Assembly (NCBI GenBank): GCA_020718225.1
Contig: DYSO01000012.1
Span: forward strand, 1-34,033
Direction: 5' to 3'
DNA from: Draconibacterium orientale
GTDB taxonomy: Bacteria > Bacteroidota > Bacteroidia > Bacteroidales > FEN-979
DNA length: 34,033 nucleotides
The translations under genes were made by a program, and so were the position numbers. Shown here one piece after another: positions 1 to 8,483 of this stretch (within the stretch, counting starts at the first letter, position 1; each line of letters starts with the position of its first letter). The notes below the pieces were generated by a model that was not told where the DNA came from, searched no databases, and was given only the letters and a program-made list of their open reading frames with translations.

Positions 1-1620
1 GCATTCACGAATGCCAGCAGTAGCAAGTTCAACCGGGGTAACCGGCGCGAGCCGGGAGGTGGTAAGCAATATCTTTGATGGTTTCATCAATGGGTCCTTT
101 TTGATACGTGTTGCAAATTCAAGCCCGTTCATCCCGGCCATCCCGTACTCAATAACCACAAGATTGTAAGGTTTCCGGAGTTCTGCCTGTAGATGGATTT
201 TTTTTATCGCCTCCTCCGGGTCATTGCAAATGATCACATCGCTATCCCAACGTTCGAAATAATTCTGTAACAACTCTGCATGGCTTACATGAGTATCAAT
301 GATCAACACCTTCTTCCCTCTTAGCATATCTTTCATTAAATCGGGTGTTTCCGAATCCTTATATCGTTCAAAAATTATTGAAAAAGAAAATGTTGTTCCT
401 TCTCCGGGAGCGCTTTCCACATCAATCTGGCCATTCATCCGACCAATAAGATGTTTGGCAATGGCCAGTCCCAAACCTCCGCCACTGTGCTTTTTCGACT
501 CTGGTGAGTCGAGTTTTGAAAAAGAGTAGAACAGTTTTTTTATTCCCTCGGGGGAGATTCCGATACCTGTATCAACAATTGAAAAACGGACCCTGACGGT
601 ATCCTCGTCCCATGCCTCGAAACCAGCCTCGATTCTGATTTCTCCTTTTTCGGTGAATTTCAATGAATTATCGGTAAAAACTTTTAAAACCTGGCGTAAC
701 CTCACAGGGTCTCCTATCACTTCGGTAGGAATATTGGGATCCTGATACGAGAGAATTTCAATTCCCTTGTCCACTGCTTTATCGGCCAGGGAGGCTGCAA
801 TCTCCTCAACAACCTGAAAAATACTGAATGGTTTTTCATGGAACTCAACCTTACCGGCTTCGATTTTAGAAAATTCCATGATATCATTGAGGATCGACAT
901 CAGGTCGGTGGCCGATTTTACAATCACGTCGAGGTATTCATTCTGCTCCTGGTTCAGTTTTGATTGCCTCAGTATCTGGGCCATACCGACCACTCCGGCC
1001 ATGGGTGTATAAATTTCGTGCGACATGCTTGCCAGGAAAGAACTTTTTGCCTGACTGTCGGCAATCGACCGGTCCCGGGCTTCGACCAATTCCATTTCGG
1101 TCTTTTTCCGCTGATTGATATCGGCCAGTGTCCCGGCAATTTTCAACGGTTTTCCCAGAATGTCGGTCTCTACGATCTTGCCTTTATCACAAAACCATTT
1201 CCATTCGCCCGATTTGGTCCTAATGCGGTATTCTGCAAAATATTCAGGATGGTTTCCGTCAAGATGCCCCTTAATTTTGTCCATGACAAATTGGTAATCG
1301 TCAGGATGGATGAAATTGACAAGATCATTAAATGTGTGGTACATCTCCTCACCTTCCTCATATCCCAGGAGGCGGGACCGGTTTTTATCAAAATTCAATT
1401 TCCCGGTGACGTGGTCCCATGACCACCAGGAGAGCCCGCCGGCTTTGAGCGCCTGTTCAATGTGTCCGTTGACAGTGGATAACGATTGTTCGAGCTGTTG
1501 CAACTTTTCATTGGCTTCTTTATATAAATTGAATATCCTGTCCCATTGTTGTGTCGCAAGCCGCAGCTTTTGGTTCTCCGATTCTAATTCCTTGATTTTT
1601 TGTTGTAATTCCTCCGACAT
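1..1620 (-). CDS. Soluble PAS hybrid histidine kinase with degenerate receiver (3' end beyond window)
   Basis: I translated this frame by hand: 540 codons are open from an ATG at 1620 to the window edge, so the C-terminus is missing. Order of domains: an N-terminal coiled coil (about residues 1-60), a PAS_3/PAC sensor domain (about 62-178), a HisKA dimerisation helix with phospho-acceptor His201 in MSHEIYTPMAG, a HATPase domain (N box with Asn318, G1 VDTGIG 349-354, G2 GGGLGLA 380-386), and a receiver from about 436. There is no signal peptide or membrane helix, so it should sense a cytoplasmic cue. The receiver has Asp442-Thr443 in place of the acidic pair and Glu491 where the phosphorylated Asp belongs. 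The gene starts 17 bp after an ODP-like di-iron protein, a likely partner. The kinase assignment is firm; the ligand and output are unknown. Confidence 0.9.
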   Translation of the reverse strand, partial: MSEELQQKIKELESENQKLRLATQQWDRIFNLYKEANEKLQQLEQSLSTVNGHIEQALKAGGLSWWSWDHVTGKLNFDKNRSRLLGYEEGEEMYHTFNDLVNFIHPDDYQFVMDKIKGHLDGNHPEYFAEYRIRTKSGEWKWFCDKGKIVETDILGKPLKIAGTLADINQRKKTEMELVEARDRSIADSQAKSSFLASMSHEIYTPMAGVVGMAQILRQSKLNQEQNEYLDVIVKSATDLMSILNDIMEFSKIEAGKVEFHEKPFSIFQVVEEIAASLADKAVDKGIEILSYQDPNIPTEVIGDPVRLRQVLKVFTDNSLKFTEKGEIRIEAGFEAWDEDTVRVRFSIVDTGIGISPEGIKKLFYSFSKLDSPESKKHSGGGLGLAIAKHLIGRMNGQIDVESAPGEGTTFSFSIIFERYKDSETPDLMKDMLRGKKVLIIDTHVSHAELLQNYFERWDSDVIICNDPEEAIKKIHLQAELRKPYNLVVIEYGMAGMNGLEFATRIKKDPLMKPSKILLTTSRLAPVTPVELATAGIREC

Positions 1621-1637
1621 GGCTGATGGGTTTAAGG

Positions 1638-2426
1638 TTATTTTAACTCGGGATAGATCAAGTCAAGGCCGCATTTTAGGTGACGAAGATATTCCAATGC
1701 CTTGGGAATAAATTGTTTGGGAATGATCGATCCATGTTGTGGAAGGATCGCATCCAGTGCGAGATGACGGATTCTGTTGATAAACCCCCTGGCTGCCAGG
1801 TTGGAAGCCATATAATCTATATGAAAGAGGTTCATTTTTAATTCATGGACCGAAAAATCTTCTACAACCAAACGCCAGTCCATATCAATTGCAGCCCATA
1901 CATCGCCGGAAAACAAAAATTTCGAAGTCTCATCATAGGTTGCAAAGGCGCCCGGGGAGTGAAGAAATGGAGCTTCGATAAACCGGAGTTTTCGTCCGGA
2001 CGAAAAAAAGTGAAGGGGTTCCTCATTCACATTTACAAAGGTGTAGTCCAGCTTCCCGAAATGGGGCAGAAGGATATTGGTCCGTGTAGTTGTAAATACT
2101 TTCATGGAGGGGTTGATCCCGAGCCAGTCAACCATCGAAGCTGCCACATCCGGGTCCTGATGGCAGAGAATCATGCCTCCAACCTGTTCACAGGGCAGAA
2201 TCTGGTCTACCCGTTGTTTGACAAAGGAAAACTCACTACGTCCCCCCGGATCCACAAGCAGCGCTTCCGTTTCATCTGTGATAAGATAAACATTGATACG
2301 GAAAGCGCTGTCGTCAGGAACGCCCAGCCAGTAAACGGCGTGCTGGTCATCCTTGTAAAGAGGGGTCGGTTTTTCATAACGTTCCATAAAAGACTTGCCC
2401 AAAACAGTTAAATCGATTGTATCCAT
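1638..2426 (-). CDS. ODP-like di-iron metallo-beta-lactamase-fold protein (probable O2/iron/redox sensor)
   Basis: A 262-residue MBL-fold protein of the flavodiiron/ODP type. Candidate metal ligands are His89, Asp91 and Asp93 (motif HQDPD in place of HxExDH), His156 (LHSPGAF), Asp175 (FSGDVW) and His231 (LPQHGS). This resembles the di-iron domain of FprA-type flavodiiron proteins, but no flavodoxin domain follows. Stand-alone ODP proteins of this kind are known as iron/oxygen sensors that work with signalling proteins such as chemotaxis kinases. The genomic position fits a sensing role: it lies between cysH (15 bp upstream) and a PAS histidine kinase (17 bp downstream) on the same strand. An enzymatic role (oxygen or NO reduction with a separate flavodoxin, or a hydrolase) is the alternative. 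The family call is good; the sensor role is inferred. Confidence 0.82.
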   Translation of the reverse strand: MDTIDLTVLGKSFMERYEKPTPLYKDDQHAVYWLGVPDDSAFRINVYLITDETEALLVDPGGRSEFSFVKQRVDQILPCEQVGGMILCHQDPDVAASMVDWLGINPSMKVFTTTRTNILLPHFGKLDYTFVNVNEEPLHFFSSGRKLRFIEAPFLHSPGAFATYDETSKFLFSGDVWAAIDMDWRLVVEDFSVHELKMNLFHIDYMASNLAARGFINRIRHLALDAILPQHGSIIPKQFIPKALEYLRHLKCGLDLIYPELK

Positions 2427-2441
2427 ATTCAGAAATTTTGT

Positions 2442-3140
2442 TTATTGATGAAGACCACATTCCTTATACTGTGGCAATTCCCACCACCATCGACCCGCCC
2501 TGACATCCTCGCCGGGAGCAATGGCACGGGTGCACGGATAACAACCGATGCTCGGATACCCTTGGTGATGAAGGGGGTTGACAGGGATATGGTTTATTTC
2601 AATATGGGCCCACAATTCTTCCTGCGTCATTTCAAGCAGTGGGTTAAGTTTGACAATGGCGTGGTTTTGGTCCCACTCCAAAAGCTTTAAATCTTTCCGT
2701 GTCACCGACTGCTCCCTGCGTAATCCGGTGATCCAAACCGACATCCCCTTTAATGCCCGTCTCAGGGGTTCAATTTTCCGGATGTGGCAACACAATTTCC
2801 GGTTTTCCACACTTTCATAAAACAGGTTAACCCCTTTATTGTTCACCATCTCTTCAACTTGTGAGGCTTCCGGAAAAAAAACAGCCATTTTTATCCCATA
2901 TTTTTTCTCAGTGATATCCAGTAAATCATAGGTTTCCTGAAACAACCTGCCCGTATCCAAAGTGAAGAGAGAAATTTCCAGACGGCGATGGGCAATAAGA
3001 TATGTAATCAATTGATCTTCAATGCTAAGGCTGGATGAAAAAACAACGGAACCCCGATATTCGCTGGCAAACCACGCCATCACGTCAACCGGAGTAGCGT
3101 TTTCAAATTGTTGGTTCCACACGTCAATTCGTTCTTTCAT
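2442..3140 (-). CDS. cysH: Adenylyl-sulfate (APS) reductase, CysH family, Fe-S type
   Basis: A 232-residue PAPS/APS reductase: SSSLSIED (35-42) and LFTLDTGR (58-65) form the nucleotide/sulfate-binding PP-loop region, WITGLRREQS is near 136-145, and the catalytic cysteine is Cys228 in the C-terminal ECGLH motif. Two extra cysteine pairs, Cys117-Cys118 and Cys200/Cys203 (GCYPCT), are those that bind a [4Fe-4S] cluster in APS-using plant/bacterial-type enzymes and are absent from E. coli-type PAPS reductases. It should reduce APS to sulfite with thioredoxin or a similar donor in assimilatory sulfate reduction. No cysD/N/I neighbours are visible. It is the first gene of an apparent operon with the ODP-like protein and hybrid kinase. 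I saw no clear TAnnTTTG box upstream of its ATG. Confidence 0.92.
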   Translation of the reverse strand: MKERIDVWNQQFENATPVDVMAWFASEYRGSVVFSSSLSIEDQLITYLIAHRRLEISLFTLDTGRLFQETYDLLDITEKKYGIKMAVFFPEASQVEEMVNNKGVNLFYESVENRKLCCHIRKIEPLRRALKGMSVWITGLRREQSVTRKDLKLLEWDQNHAIVKLNPLLEMTQEELWAHIEINHIPVNPLHHQGYPSIGCYPCTRAIAPGEDVRAGRWWWELPQYKECGLHQ

Positions 3141-3229
3141 AGGGTAGTGATGACAATGATCAAAGGGAAATAGTTTGTGAATTTAATAAAAAGTAAGATG
3201 GAAAAGCAACTTTTCACTGTGGAATAAAT

Positions 3230-3237
3230 TAATTTTG
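3230..3237 (+). promoter_or_regulatory. Predicted -7 box upstream of mpl
   Basis: TAATTTTG matches the Bacteroidetes TAnnTTTG element, 16 bp before the mpl ATG, implying a very short leader. No convincing TTTG -33 partner was seen. Confidence 0.45.
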
Positions 3238-3253
3238 ACCAAAATTTCTTCTC

Positions 3254-4609
3254 ATGCACCTCTATTTTATTGCTATTGGTGGCAGCGCCATGCACAACCT
3301 GGCCATTGCATTGTATAAAAAAGGGTATCAGATAAGCGGTTCCGATGATGAAATTTTTGAACCGTCAAAATCACGGCTGGCCTGCTATGGGTTGCTCCCA
3401 CAGGAACAGGGTTGGGATGCATCCCGAATTACAACGCAACTGGACGCCATCATCCTGGGGATGCATGCAAAATCGGACAACCCCGAATTGCTGAAAGCGA
3501 AAGAGCTTGGATTGAAAATATATTCTTACCCCGAGTTTCTGTACGAGCAATCGAAAGATAAACGGCGGGTCGTTATTGGCGGAAGCCATGGAAAAACAAC
3601 CATCACGGCCATGGTGCTCCATGCGCTGCGACAGGCAAACATCGAATGCGACTACCTTGTCGGGGCACAGCTCGAAGGGTTCGATGTAATGGTTAAACTC
3701 TCTGCCACTGCACCCGTAATGATCTTCGAAGGAGATGAATACCTCACCTCCCCCATCGATCCACGGCCTAAGTTTCACCTTTATAAACCAGATATTGCTT
3801 TACTTAGCGGTATCGCCTGGGACCACATCAATGTATTTCCCACCTTCAACAACTATGTGGACCAATTCAGGATTTTCATCCAACAGGTTACACCAGGAGG
3901 AAGCCTTATCTGGTGCGATTCAGACAAGGAACTTCAGCAAATCTGCAGAGGATGCCGCGATGACCTATCGTTACTCCCTTATACCCTGCCCGAATATGAG
4001 ACACAAAACGGTAAAACCTTTATCATTTCCGAAGGACATTCCTTTCCGATCCTTGTATTCGGAAAACACAACTTATTGAATATGAACGGAGCCAAAATGG
4101 TATGCAACCTATTGGGAATCAATGATCGCGCTTTTTTTTCAGCCATGGAGACCTTTACCGGCGCCGCGAAACGTCTTGAGAAGGTTATTGAAACCGGTAC
4201 CTGCATTGTTTATAAAGATTTTGCCCATGCCCCATCCAAGGTTGAAGCAACCCTGAAGGCTGTCAGGGAACAGTACCCCGGCCATAAAATTGTGGCCTGT
4301 CTTGAACTGCATACTTACAGCAGTCTGAGCAGGGAATTTCTGGACCATTATCGGGGGAGTATGGACGCCGCTGATGTCGCCATTGTATATTTTAATCCCC
4401 ATGCCCTGGCTCTGAAACGGTTACCGGAAATCACCGAGGAACAAATCAGGGATGGATTTGGGAAGGAAAACCTGGAGGTTTTCAATGACGCTCAACGCCT
4501 GATGGACCGGTTACGAAGTATTACCAGTGAAAATATGGTTTATCTGATGATGAGTTCGGGAAATTTCGACGGAATCGACCTGCACTCGGGTTTTTCAGCC
4601 ATTCATTGA
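3254..4609 (+). CDS. mpl: UDP-N-acetylmuramate:L-alanyl-gamma-D-glutamyl-meso-diaminopimelate ligase
   Basis: A 451-residue Mur ligase of the Mpl class. The N-terminal Rossmann segment reads [12 protein letters not shown] (7-18), the ATP loop is GGSHGKTT (109-116), and [10 protein letters not shown] follows in the central domain. Length and motifs fit Mpl rather than MurC. It joins recycled murein tripeptide directly to UDP-MurNAc in the cytoplasm, bypassing MurC, MurD and MurE. The NlpC/P60 peptidase at 16620 could act in the same recycling route, although it is not linked. The start is the ATG just after the -7 box. The gene is convergent with rho and its last 15 bp overlap the end of rho, so no separate terminator fits between them. 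Confidence 0.93.
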   Translation: MHLYFIAIGGSAMHNLAIALYKKGYQISGSDDEIFEPSKSRLACYGLLPQEQGWDASRITTQLDAIILGMHAKSDNPELLKAKELGLKIYSYPEFLYEQSKDKRRVVIGGSHGKTTITAMVLHALRQANIECDYLVGAQLEGFDVMVKLSATAPVMIFEGDEYLTSPIDPRPKFHLYKPDIALLSGIAWDHINVFPTFNNYVDQFRIFIQQVTPGGSLIWCDSDKELQQICRGCRDDLSLLPYTLPEYETQNGKTFIISEGHSFPILVFGKHNLLNMNGAKMVCNLLGINDRAFFSAMETFTGAAKRLEKVIETGTCIVYKDFAHAPSKVEATLKAVREQYPGHKIVACLELHTYSSLSREFLDHYRGSMDAADVAIVYFNPHALALKRLPEITEEQIRDGFGKENLEVFNDAQRLMDRLRSITSENMVYLMMSSGNFDGIDLHSGFSAIH

Positions 4610-6610
4610 AATCAGGAACTCTTCGTTGGTGGAGGTAAATTTCATCCTTTCTTTCAGAAATTCCATGGCTTCGAGGGGGTTCATATCGGCCAGGTGGTTT
4701 CGCAGGATCCAGATGCGTTGAAGGACATCTTTATCGAGCAGGAGATCTTCTCGGCGGGTGCTTGAAGATACGATGTCGATGGCAGGGTAGATGCGTTTGT
4801 TCGATAATTTGCGATCGAGTTGCAACTCCATATTTCCGGTTCCTTTAAACTCTTCGAAGATCACCTCGTCCATTTTTGAACCTGTTTCTATCAGGGCTGT
4901 TGCTATGATGGTAAGCGAACCTCCGTTTTCAATCTGGCGGGCTGCTCCGAAGAAACGTTTGGGTTTTTGAAGGGCATTGGCTTCAACGCCGCCCGATAAA
5001 ACCTTCCCGGAAGCGGGCGCCACGGTATTGTAAGCACGGGCAAGGCGGGTGATGGAGTCGAGCAGGATAACCACATCATGGCCACATTCCACCAATCGTT
5101 TGGCTTTTTCAAGGATGATGTTTGAAATCCGGGCATGCCGTTCGGCCGGTTCATCGAATGTGGATGAGATCACTTCAGCATGAACGCTGCGTTGCATATC
5201 GGTGACCTCTTCGGGCCGTTCATCGATGAGCAGGATGATCATATAAACATCCGGGTGATTGGCGGCAATGGCATTTGCAATTTCTTTAAGCAGCACGGTT
5301 TTCCCTGTCTTGGGCTGTGCCACGATCAATCCCCGCTGGCCAAAACCGATGGGGGCAAACATATCGATGATACGGGTTGACATGCTCTCGTTTTTGTGGC
5401 CGGTCAACCTGAATTTCTTCATCGGGAAGAGTGGGGTCAGGAAGTCGAACGGGATCCGATCGCGAACCTCTTCCGATTTCCTGCCATTGATCAGGTCCAC
5501 CTTGATCAGCGGGAAGTATTTTTCGCCCTCTTTGGGTGGCCGGATGGTGCCGCGTACGGTATCGCCGGTTTTTAGTCCGAACAATTTAATCTGTGACTGA
5601 GAGACATAGATATCGTCGGGGGAATTCAGGTAATTGTAATCTGACGACCGGAGAAAACCATAGCCATCGCTCATGATTTCAAGCACTCCTTCGCTGACAA
5701 TGATTCCCTCGAACTCAAAGTTATACTCTTCGCGGTGGCGTTCCGGAAATTTTCGCGGAAAATCCCGTTGTTTCCGGTCATCCGGCATGACAGGCATATT
5801 GTTTTCAGGGATGTTTTCAGTGGTTGCCGTTTCGCCATCAGCAGGTTCGGTAATTTCCGCCGGTTTCTGTTCAAACGTTCCCGGATCGATGGTCAGGTAA
5901 GGTTTATCCTGGGGTTCCACGAATTCATAAGCATCATCGGGTAAATCGTTCACTTCGGGTAGGGTCATTTTAACGAGCGGTTCGATCGGCATTTTTTCAG
6001 GGGTTTGCCGATCGGCTATGCTTTCTCTGTCGGTACGTTTGTCGCGGGGAAATTTAAACTCCTTATTCTGACGCCGCCTGGGCAGTTCACGGGGTGGTTT
6101 CTGAAAGGCCGGTGATTTTTTCTCACCGGACGGAAAATTGCGGAGTTCATCCGGACTGGTTTCCATTACCGGGGTAACCGGTTCTTTGCCAGTGACCGGA
6201 GACAATGGTGGACGGGGTTCCGGCTGAGTATCCGGAACAACCGGAGTAAGGGTTTCCAAAGGGGTTCCCGGTGTTACCGGTGGGCGTGGGCCTTTTGGGT
6301 TGCTTTGTGCAGCAGGAATGCGTTTCCCGGTGGGCTGACCGGATGTTTTCTGGTCGCGGGGACCGCCCGGTGTGCGGTTTTCGGCCGGCCGTGGTAAATC
6401 CTCTTTCCGGGGACGCCCACGAAAAGGTTTTGTTTGTTCCTTTTTTTCCTGAAAGAGCGTTTCAGGGGTTGGGTTCAGTGCCTGGTGATCGAGGATTTTA
6501 TAGATAAGCTCCTGTTTTTCGAGCCTGTCAACTTTGGGGATGTTGAATTGTCGTGCTATTTCTTTGATCTCCGACAGCTCTTTGCTGTCAAGGGATATAA
6601 TGTCATACAT
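4595..6610 (-). CDS. rho: Transcription termination factor Rho with long disordered insert
   Basis: A 671-residue hexameric RNA-dependent ATPase, against about 420 residues in E. coli. The Rho N-terminal helical domain is residues 1-45. A proline- and charge-rich low-complexity insert covers about 46-295, followed by the cold-shock-like RNA-binding domain (about 300-375; GYGFLRS 316-322), the Walker A loop AQPKTGKT (431-438), Walker B VVILLDS (513-519), and the R/Q-loop region RARAYN-like 523-528 with GGVEANAL 540-547. Long inserts at this position are known in Bacteroidetes Rho, and in Bacteroides thetaiotaomicron the insert supports phase separation. A 120-nt leader with a strong predicted promoter precedes the ATG. 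The 3' end overlaps mpl tail to tail. Confidence 0.96.
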   Translation of the reverse strand: MYDIISLDSKELSEIKEIARQFNIPKVDRLEKQELIYKILDHQALNPTPETLFQEKKEQTKPFRGRPRKEDLPRPAENRTPGGPRDQKTSGQPTGKRIPAAQSNPKGPRPPVTPGTPLETLTPVVPDTQPEPRPPLSPVTGKEPVTPVMETSPDELRNFPSGEKKSPAFQKPPRELPRRRQNKEFKFPRDKRTDRESIADRQTPEKMPIEPLVKMTLPEVNDLPDDAYEFVEPQDKPYLTIDPGTFEQKPAEITEPADGETATTENIPENNMPVMPDDRKQRDFPRKFPERHREEYNFEFEGIIVSEGVLEIMSDGYGFLRSSDYNYLNSPDDIYVSQSQIKLFGLKTGDTVRGTIRPPKEGEKYFPLIKVDLINGRKSEEVRDRIPFDFLTPLFPMKKFRLTGHKNESMSTRIIDMFAPIGFGQRGLIVAQPKTGKTVLLKEIANAIAANHPDVYMIILLIDERPEEVTDMQRSVHAEVISSTFDEPAERHARISNIILEKAKRLVECGHDVVILLDSITRLARAYNTVAPASGKVLSGGVEANALQKPKRFFGAARQIENGGSLTIIATALIETGSKMDEVIFEEFKGTGNMELQLDRKLSNKRIYPAIDIVSSSTRREDLLLDKDVLQRIWILRNHLADMNPLEAMEFLKERMKFTSTNEEFLISMNG

Positions 6611-6731
6611 GATAAAAGATGTTTATTGAACAAATGAATGGTCGGTGTAAATAATGAAACGGGTTTGAAATTAAAAATTGAAAAGGGTTGAAAATAGTAC
6701 AGAGAACCGATCGTGGGGATTTAAATCGCTA

Positions 6732-6762
6732 CAAAGATATACATTTTATCATAAATGTCAAT
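6732..6762 (-). promoter_or_regulatory. Predicted rho promoter with inverted repeat in the spacer
   Basis: On the minus strand TATCTTTG (6739-6732) exactly fits the -7 consensus TAnnTTTG, and ATTG (6762-6759) lies 19 bp upstream as a one-mismatch -33 element. The spacer contains ACATTT-N6-AAATGT (6741-6758), a perfect 6-bp inverted repeat that could be an operator. The implied leader is roughly 115 nt. Confidence 0.55.
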
Positions 6763-6804
6763 TTTTTTTTATTCCCTGCCTGCCAGGTGGATAAAAATCT
6801 TTTA

Positions 6805-6812
6805 TAATTTCG
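6805..6812 (+). promoter_or_regulatory. Possible -7 box of the DUF4293 gene
   Basis: TAATTTCG is one mismatch from TAnnTTTG and lies 21 bp before the ATG at 6834. No clear -33 element was found. Confidence 0.3.
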
Positions 6813-6833
6813 CCCTGTTTTTATGACCAACCC

Positions 6834-7310
6834 ATGTTACAGCGCATTCAATCGGTTTATCTGGCGGTAGCGGCCCTTGCCATTATCCTCCTGTTTTTTT
6901 TTCCATTAGCGACCTATTACAATGAACTTCTGGGAAACTACAAATTTTTTATTTACGGGGTAACCTGCATGGATCCTGAACCAGGGGTACATTTCTCCCT
7001 CTTGTTTACCTTCCCATTGATGGTATTGGCTCTGGTATCATTCATCCTCACGGTAACCACCATTTTTTTGTACAAAAAACGGTTTCTCCAGATCCGGCTT
7101 TGTGCCTTCAATCTCCTGACCATCCTGGTGATGATCATGGTAATATTCTTCTTTTATGCCACCCGGATCAGCGCCATGACCGGAATTGAACCCAGTTATA
7201 ACTATACCGGTATGATTATGCCGCTGGTTGCCCTTGTTTTTCTTATCCTTTCACATCGGTCCATAAAACACGATGAAGCGCTTGTGAAATCATCGGAGAG
7301 ATTAAGGTGA
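6834..7310 (+). CDS. DUF4293 family integral membrane protein
   Basis: A 158-residue protein beginning MLQRIQSVYLAVAALAI, the hallmark N-terminus of the DUF4293 family found in Bacteroidetes. Four hydrophobic helices are visible, at about 6-26, 53-76, 86-110 and 124-141, separated by short basic or polar loops, with a polar C-terminal tail. It should lie in the inner membrane. The function of the family is unknown, and I see no catalytic motif. It is transcribed divergently from rho and ends 3 bp before the end of the convergent phosphodiesterase gene. Confidence 0.82.
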   Translation: MLQRIQSVYLAVAALAIILLFFFPLATYYNELLGNYKFFIYGVTCMDPEPGVHFSLLFTFPLMVLALVSFILTVTTIFLYKKRFLQIRLCAFNLLTILVMIMVIFFFYATRISAMTGIEPSYNYTGMIMPLVALVFLILSHRSIKHDEALVKSSERLR

Positions 7311-7313
7311 TAT

Positions 7314-7808
7314 CTATTTCTCTGCAATCTCCAACACTTCCAGCTCCCGCAGGTCACCATGATCAATGATCAGCCTGACGGCTGTTATGGATTTGTGGAT
7401 TCCATATTTTCCGGCGGCTCCGGGGTTGATGTGCAGCAATTCATATTTTTTATCATAGATCACTTTCAGAATATGGGAATGGCCGCAAATAAACAGATTC
7501 GGACGTTCCTGTTCGATCAATACCCGGGCTGTTCGATCGTAACGGCCCGGGTATCCGCCGATGTGGGTCATCAGCGTTTTAACGCCTTCCACTGTAAATG
7601 TTAAAACTTTTTTATATTCCAACCGGACATCCTGACTGTCGATGTTTCCATAAACGGCACGAAGCGGTTTCAGTTTGGCCAACTGATGTGCAGTCGCAGT
7701 ATTCCCAATATCGCCTGCGTGCCAGATTTCGTCGACATTGGCAAAAAAGCCGGAAATCCGGGGATGAATATAGCCGTGGGTGTCGGACAGGATTCCTATG
7801 CGTACCAT
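7314..7808 (-). CDS. YfcE/MJ0936-type metallophosphoesterase
   Basis: The frame is open further upstream to 7991, but family alignment puts the start at the ATG at 7808 (MVRIGILSDTHG), giving 164 residues, the usual length of this single-domain family. Metal ligands are visible: Asp9 and His11 (SDTHG), Asp33 (GD), Asn55 (GNID), His82, His110 and His112 (GHSH), with a C-terminal NPGAAG (128-133). It should be a cytoplasmic Mn/Ni-dependent phosphodiesterase; the physiological substrate in this family is generally unknown. The 61 codons upstream have no family resemblance and run across a predicted promoter. It converges on DUF4293 with a 3-bp gap. Confidence 0.88.
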   Translation of the reverse strand: MVRIGILSDTHGYIHPRISGFFANVDEIWHAGDIGNTATAHQLAKLKPLRAVYGNIDSQDVRLEYKKVLTFTVEGVKTLMTHIGGYPGRYDRTARVLIEQERPNLFICGHSHILKVIYDKKYELLHINPGAAGKYGIHKSITAVRLIIDHGDLRELEVLEIAEK

Positions 7809-7812
7809 AGGA

Positions 7813-7832
7813 CAAAGGTAAGGTTTACCTTT
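7813..7832 (-). promoter_or_regulatory. Predicted -7 box and overlapping inverted repeat upstream of the phosphodiesterase
   Basis: On the minus strand TACCTTTG (7820-7813) matches TAnnTTTG and ends only 4 bp before the chosen ATG. It is embedded in the 8-bp inverted repeat AAAGGTAA-ggt-TTACCTTT (7814-7832). Either the message is almost leaderless or the palindrome is an operator and the true promoter lies elsewhere. Confidence 0.3.
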
Positions 7833-8451
7833 CAGGTTAAAATGGCAATATCTTATTTTGATGTGCTGATGAATTGGTTCATCAAGACAGGCATAAAGAT
7901 GCACCAAAAACAACCCTTCGAAGGTGGATGAATTTTTTTTTATTTTTTCATAAGTATCAATCGCCGGTGTTAAATTTTGCCCGGGTCTCAATCGTCATCT
8001 TAATCCCGCATCGTCTGTGGCATATTAAGCCCGGAGGGCTGTAATAATTATAGAAAAAATGTACAAACAAATGTTTAACCCTGAAGGGGTGATATAATTG
8101 GAAAAAATCCTTTTAAACCCATAATGTGGCCAAGGCCCTCAATATCAAATATTTTTAAACCCGGTCTGAAGGCCGGGGCAATAGATAATCAATCGATTGC
8201 AGTATTCCGACATGAAACTTGATTTTTTTCGGTGTGAACTCCTTTTTTATCCCTTTCACAAAGCGCCGGGAGAACCATTTTCCCTGAATCGGATTAAACA
8301 GAGAAAATGAATGCGACAAAATTGATTGTTTTTAATCCTCCTGTAACAGGCAGCATTATTTCAACACATCAAAAAAATATTTTGCCGTTAAAATCTTTTT
8401 TAATGTGCTTTACAAAATAAAATAAGATATAGCTGCAAAGGGGTATTTGAC
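7833..8451. other. Long gene-free stretch (about 620 bp)
   Basis: No ORF here resembles a protein. It contains the unsupported upstream extension of the phosphodiesterase frame (to 7991), four degenerate hairpin repeats (8026-8190), and an AT-rich segment leading to the -7 box of the next gene. The only other open frame of note is a 32-codon ATG ORF at 8212-8310 with no recognisable features. Confidence 0.6.
8026..8190. repeat. Cluster of four degenerate REP-like hairpin repeats
   Basis: Four units begin with TTAA(A)(G)CCC or TAAGCCC at 8026, 8075, 8114 and 8155, spaced about 40-50 bp. In units 1, 2 and 4 the CCC tract pairs with a nearby GGG tract (GCCCGGAGGGC, ACCCTGAAGGGGT, CCGGTCTGAAGGCCGG). 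Units 1 and 2 share a tail of the form TGATATAATT(A)..GAAAAAAT. They look like eroded copies of one short hairpin element; whether it is a REP of an IS200-like transposase cannot be told here. Confidence 0.5.
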
Positions 8452-8459
8452 TATTTTTG
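8452..8459 (+). promoter_or_regulatory. Predicted -7 box of the metallopeptidase gene
   Basis: TATTTTTG matches TAnnTTTG 24 bp before the ATG at 8484. The wider context, TATTTGACTATTTTTG, closely resembles the efp promoter (TATTTGACTAATTTTG near 33269-33284). Confidence 0.45.
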
Positions 8460-8483
8460 TGAAACATTTTAAAAATCTGTACT

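Noticed and set aside
964-1422. A 152-codon plus-strand ORF
   Set aside because: It is antisense to the PAS and kinase domains of the hybrid kinase and shows no family motif.
1845-2411. A 188-codon plus-strand ORF
   Set aside because: It is antisense to the ODP-like gene, which has all expected ligands.
8212-8310. A 32-codon ATG ORF in the long gene-free stretch
   Set aside because: No hydrophobic segment, motif or promoter box supports it, and such lengths are expected by chance.
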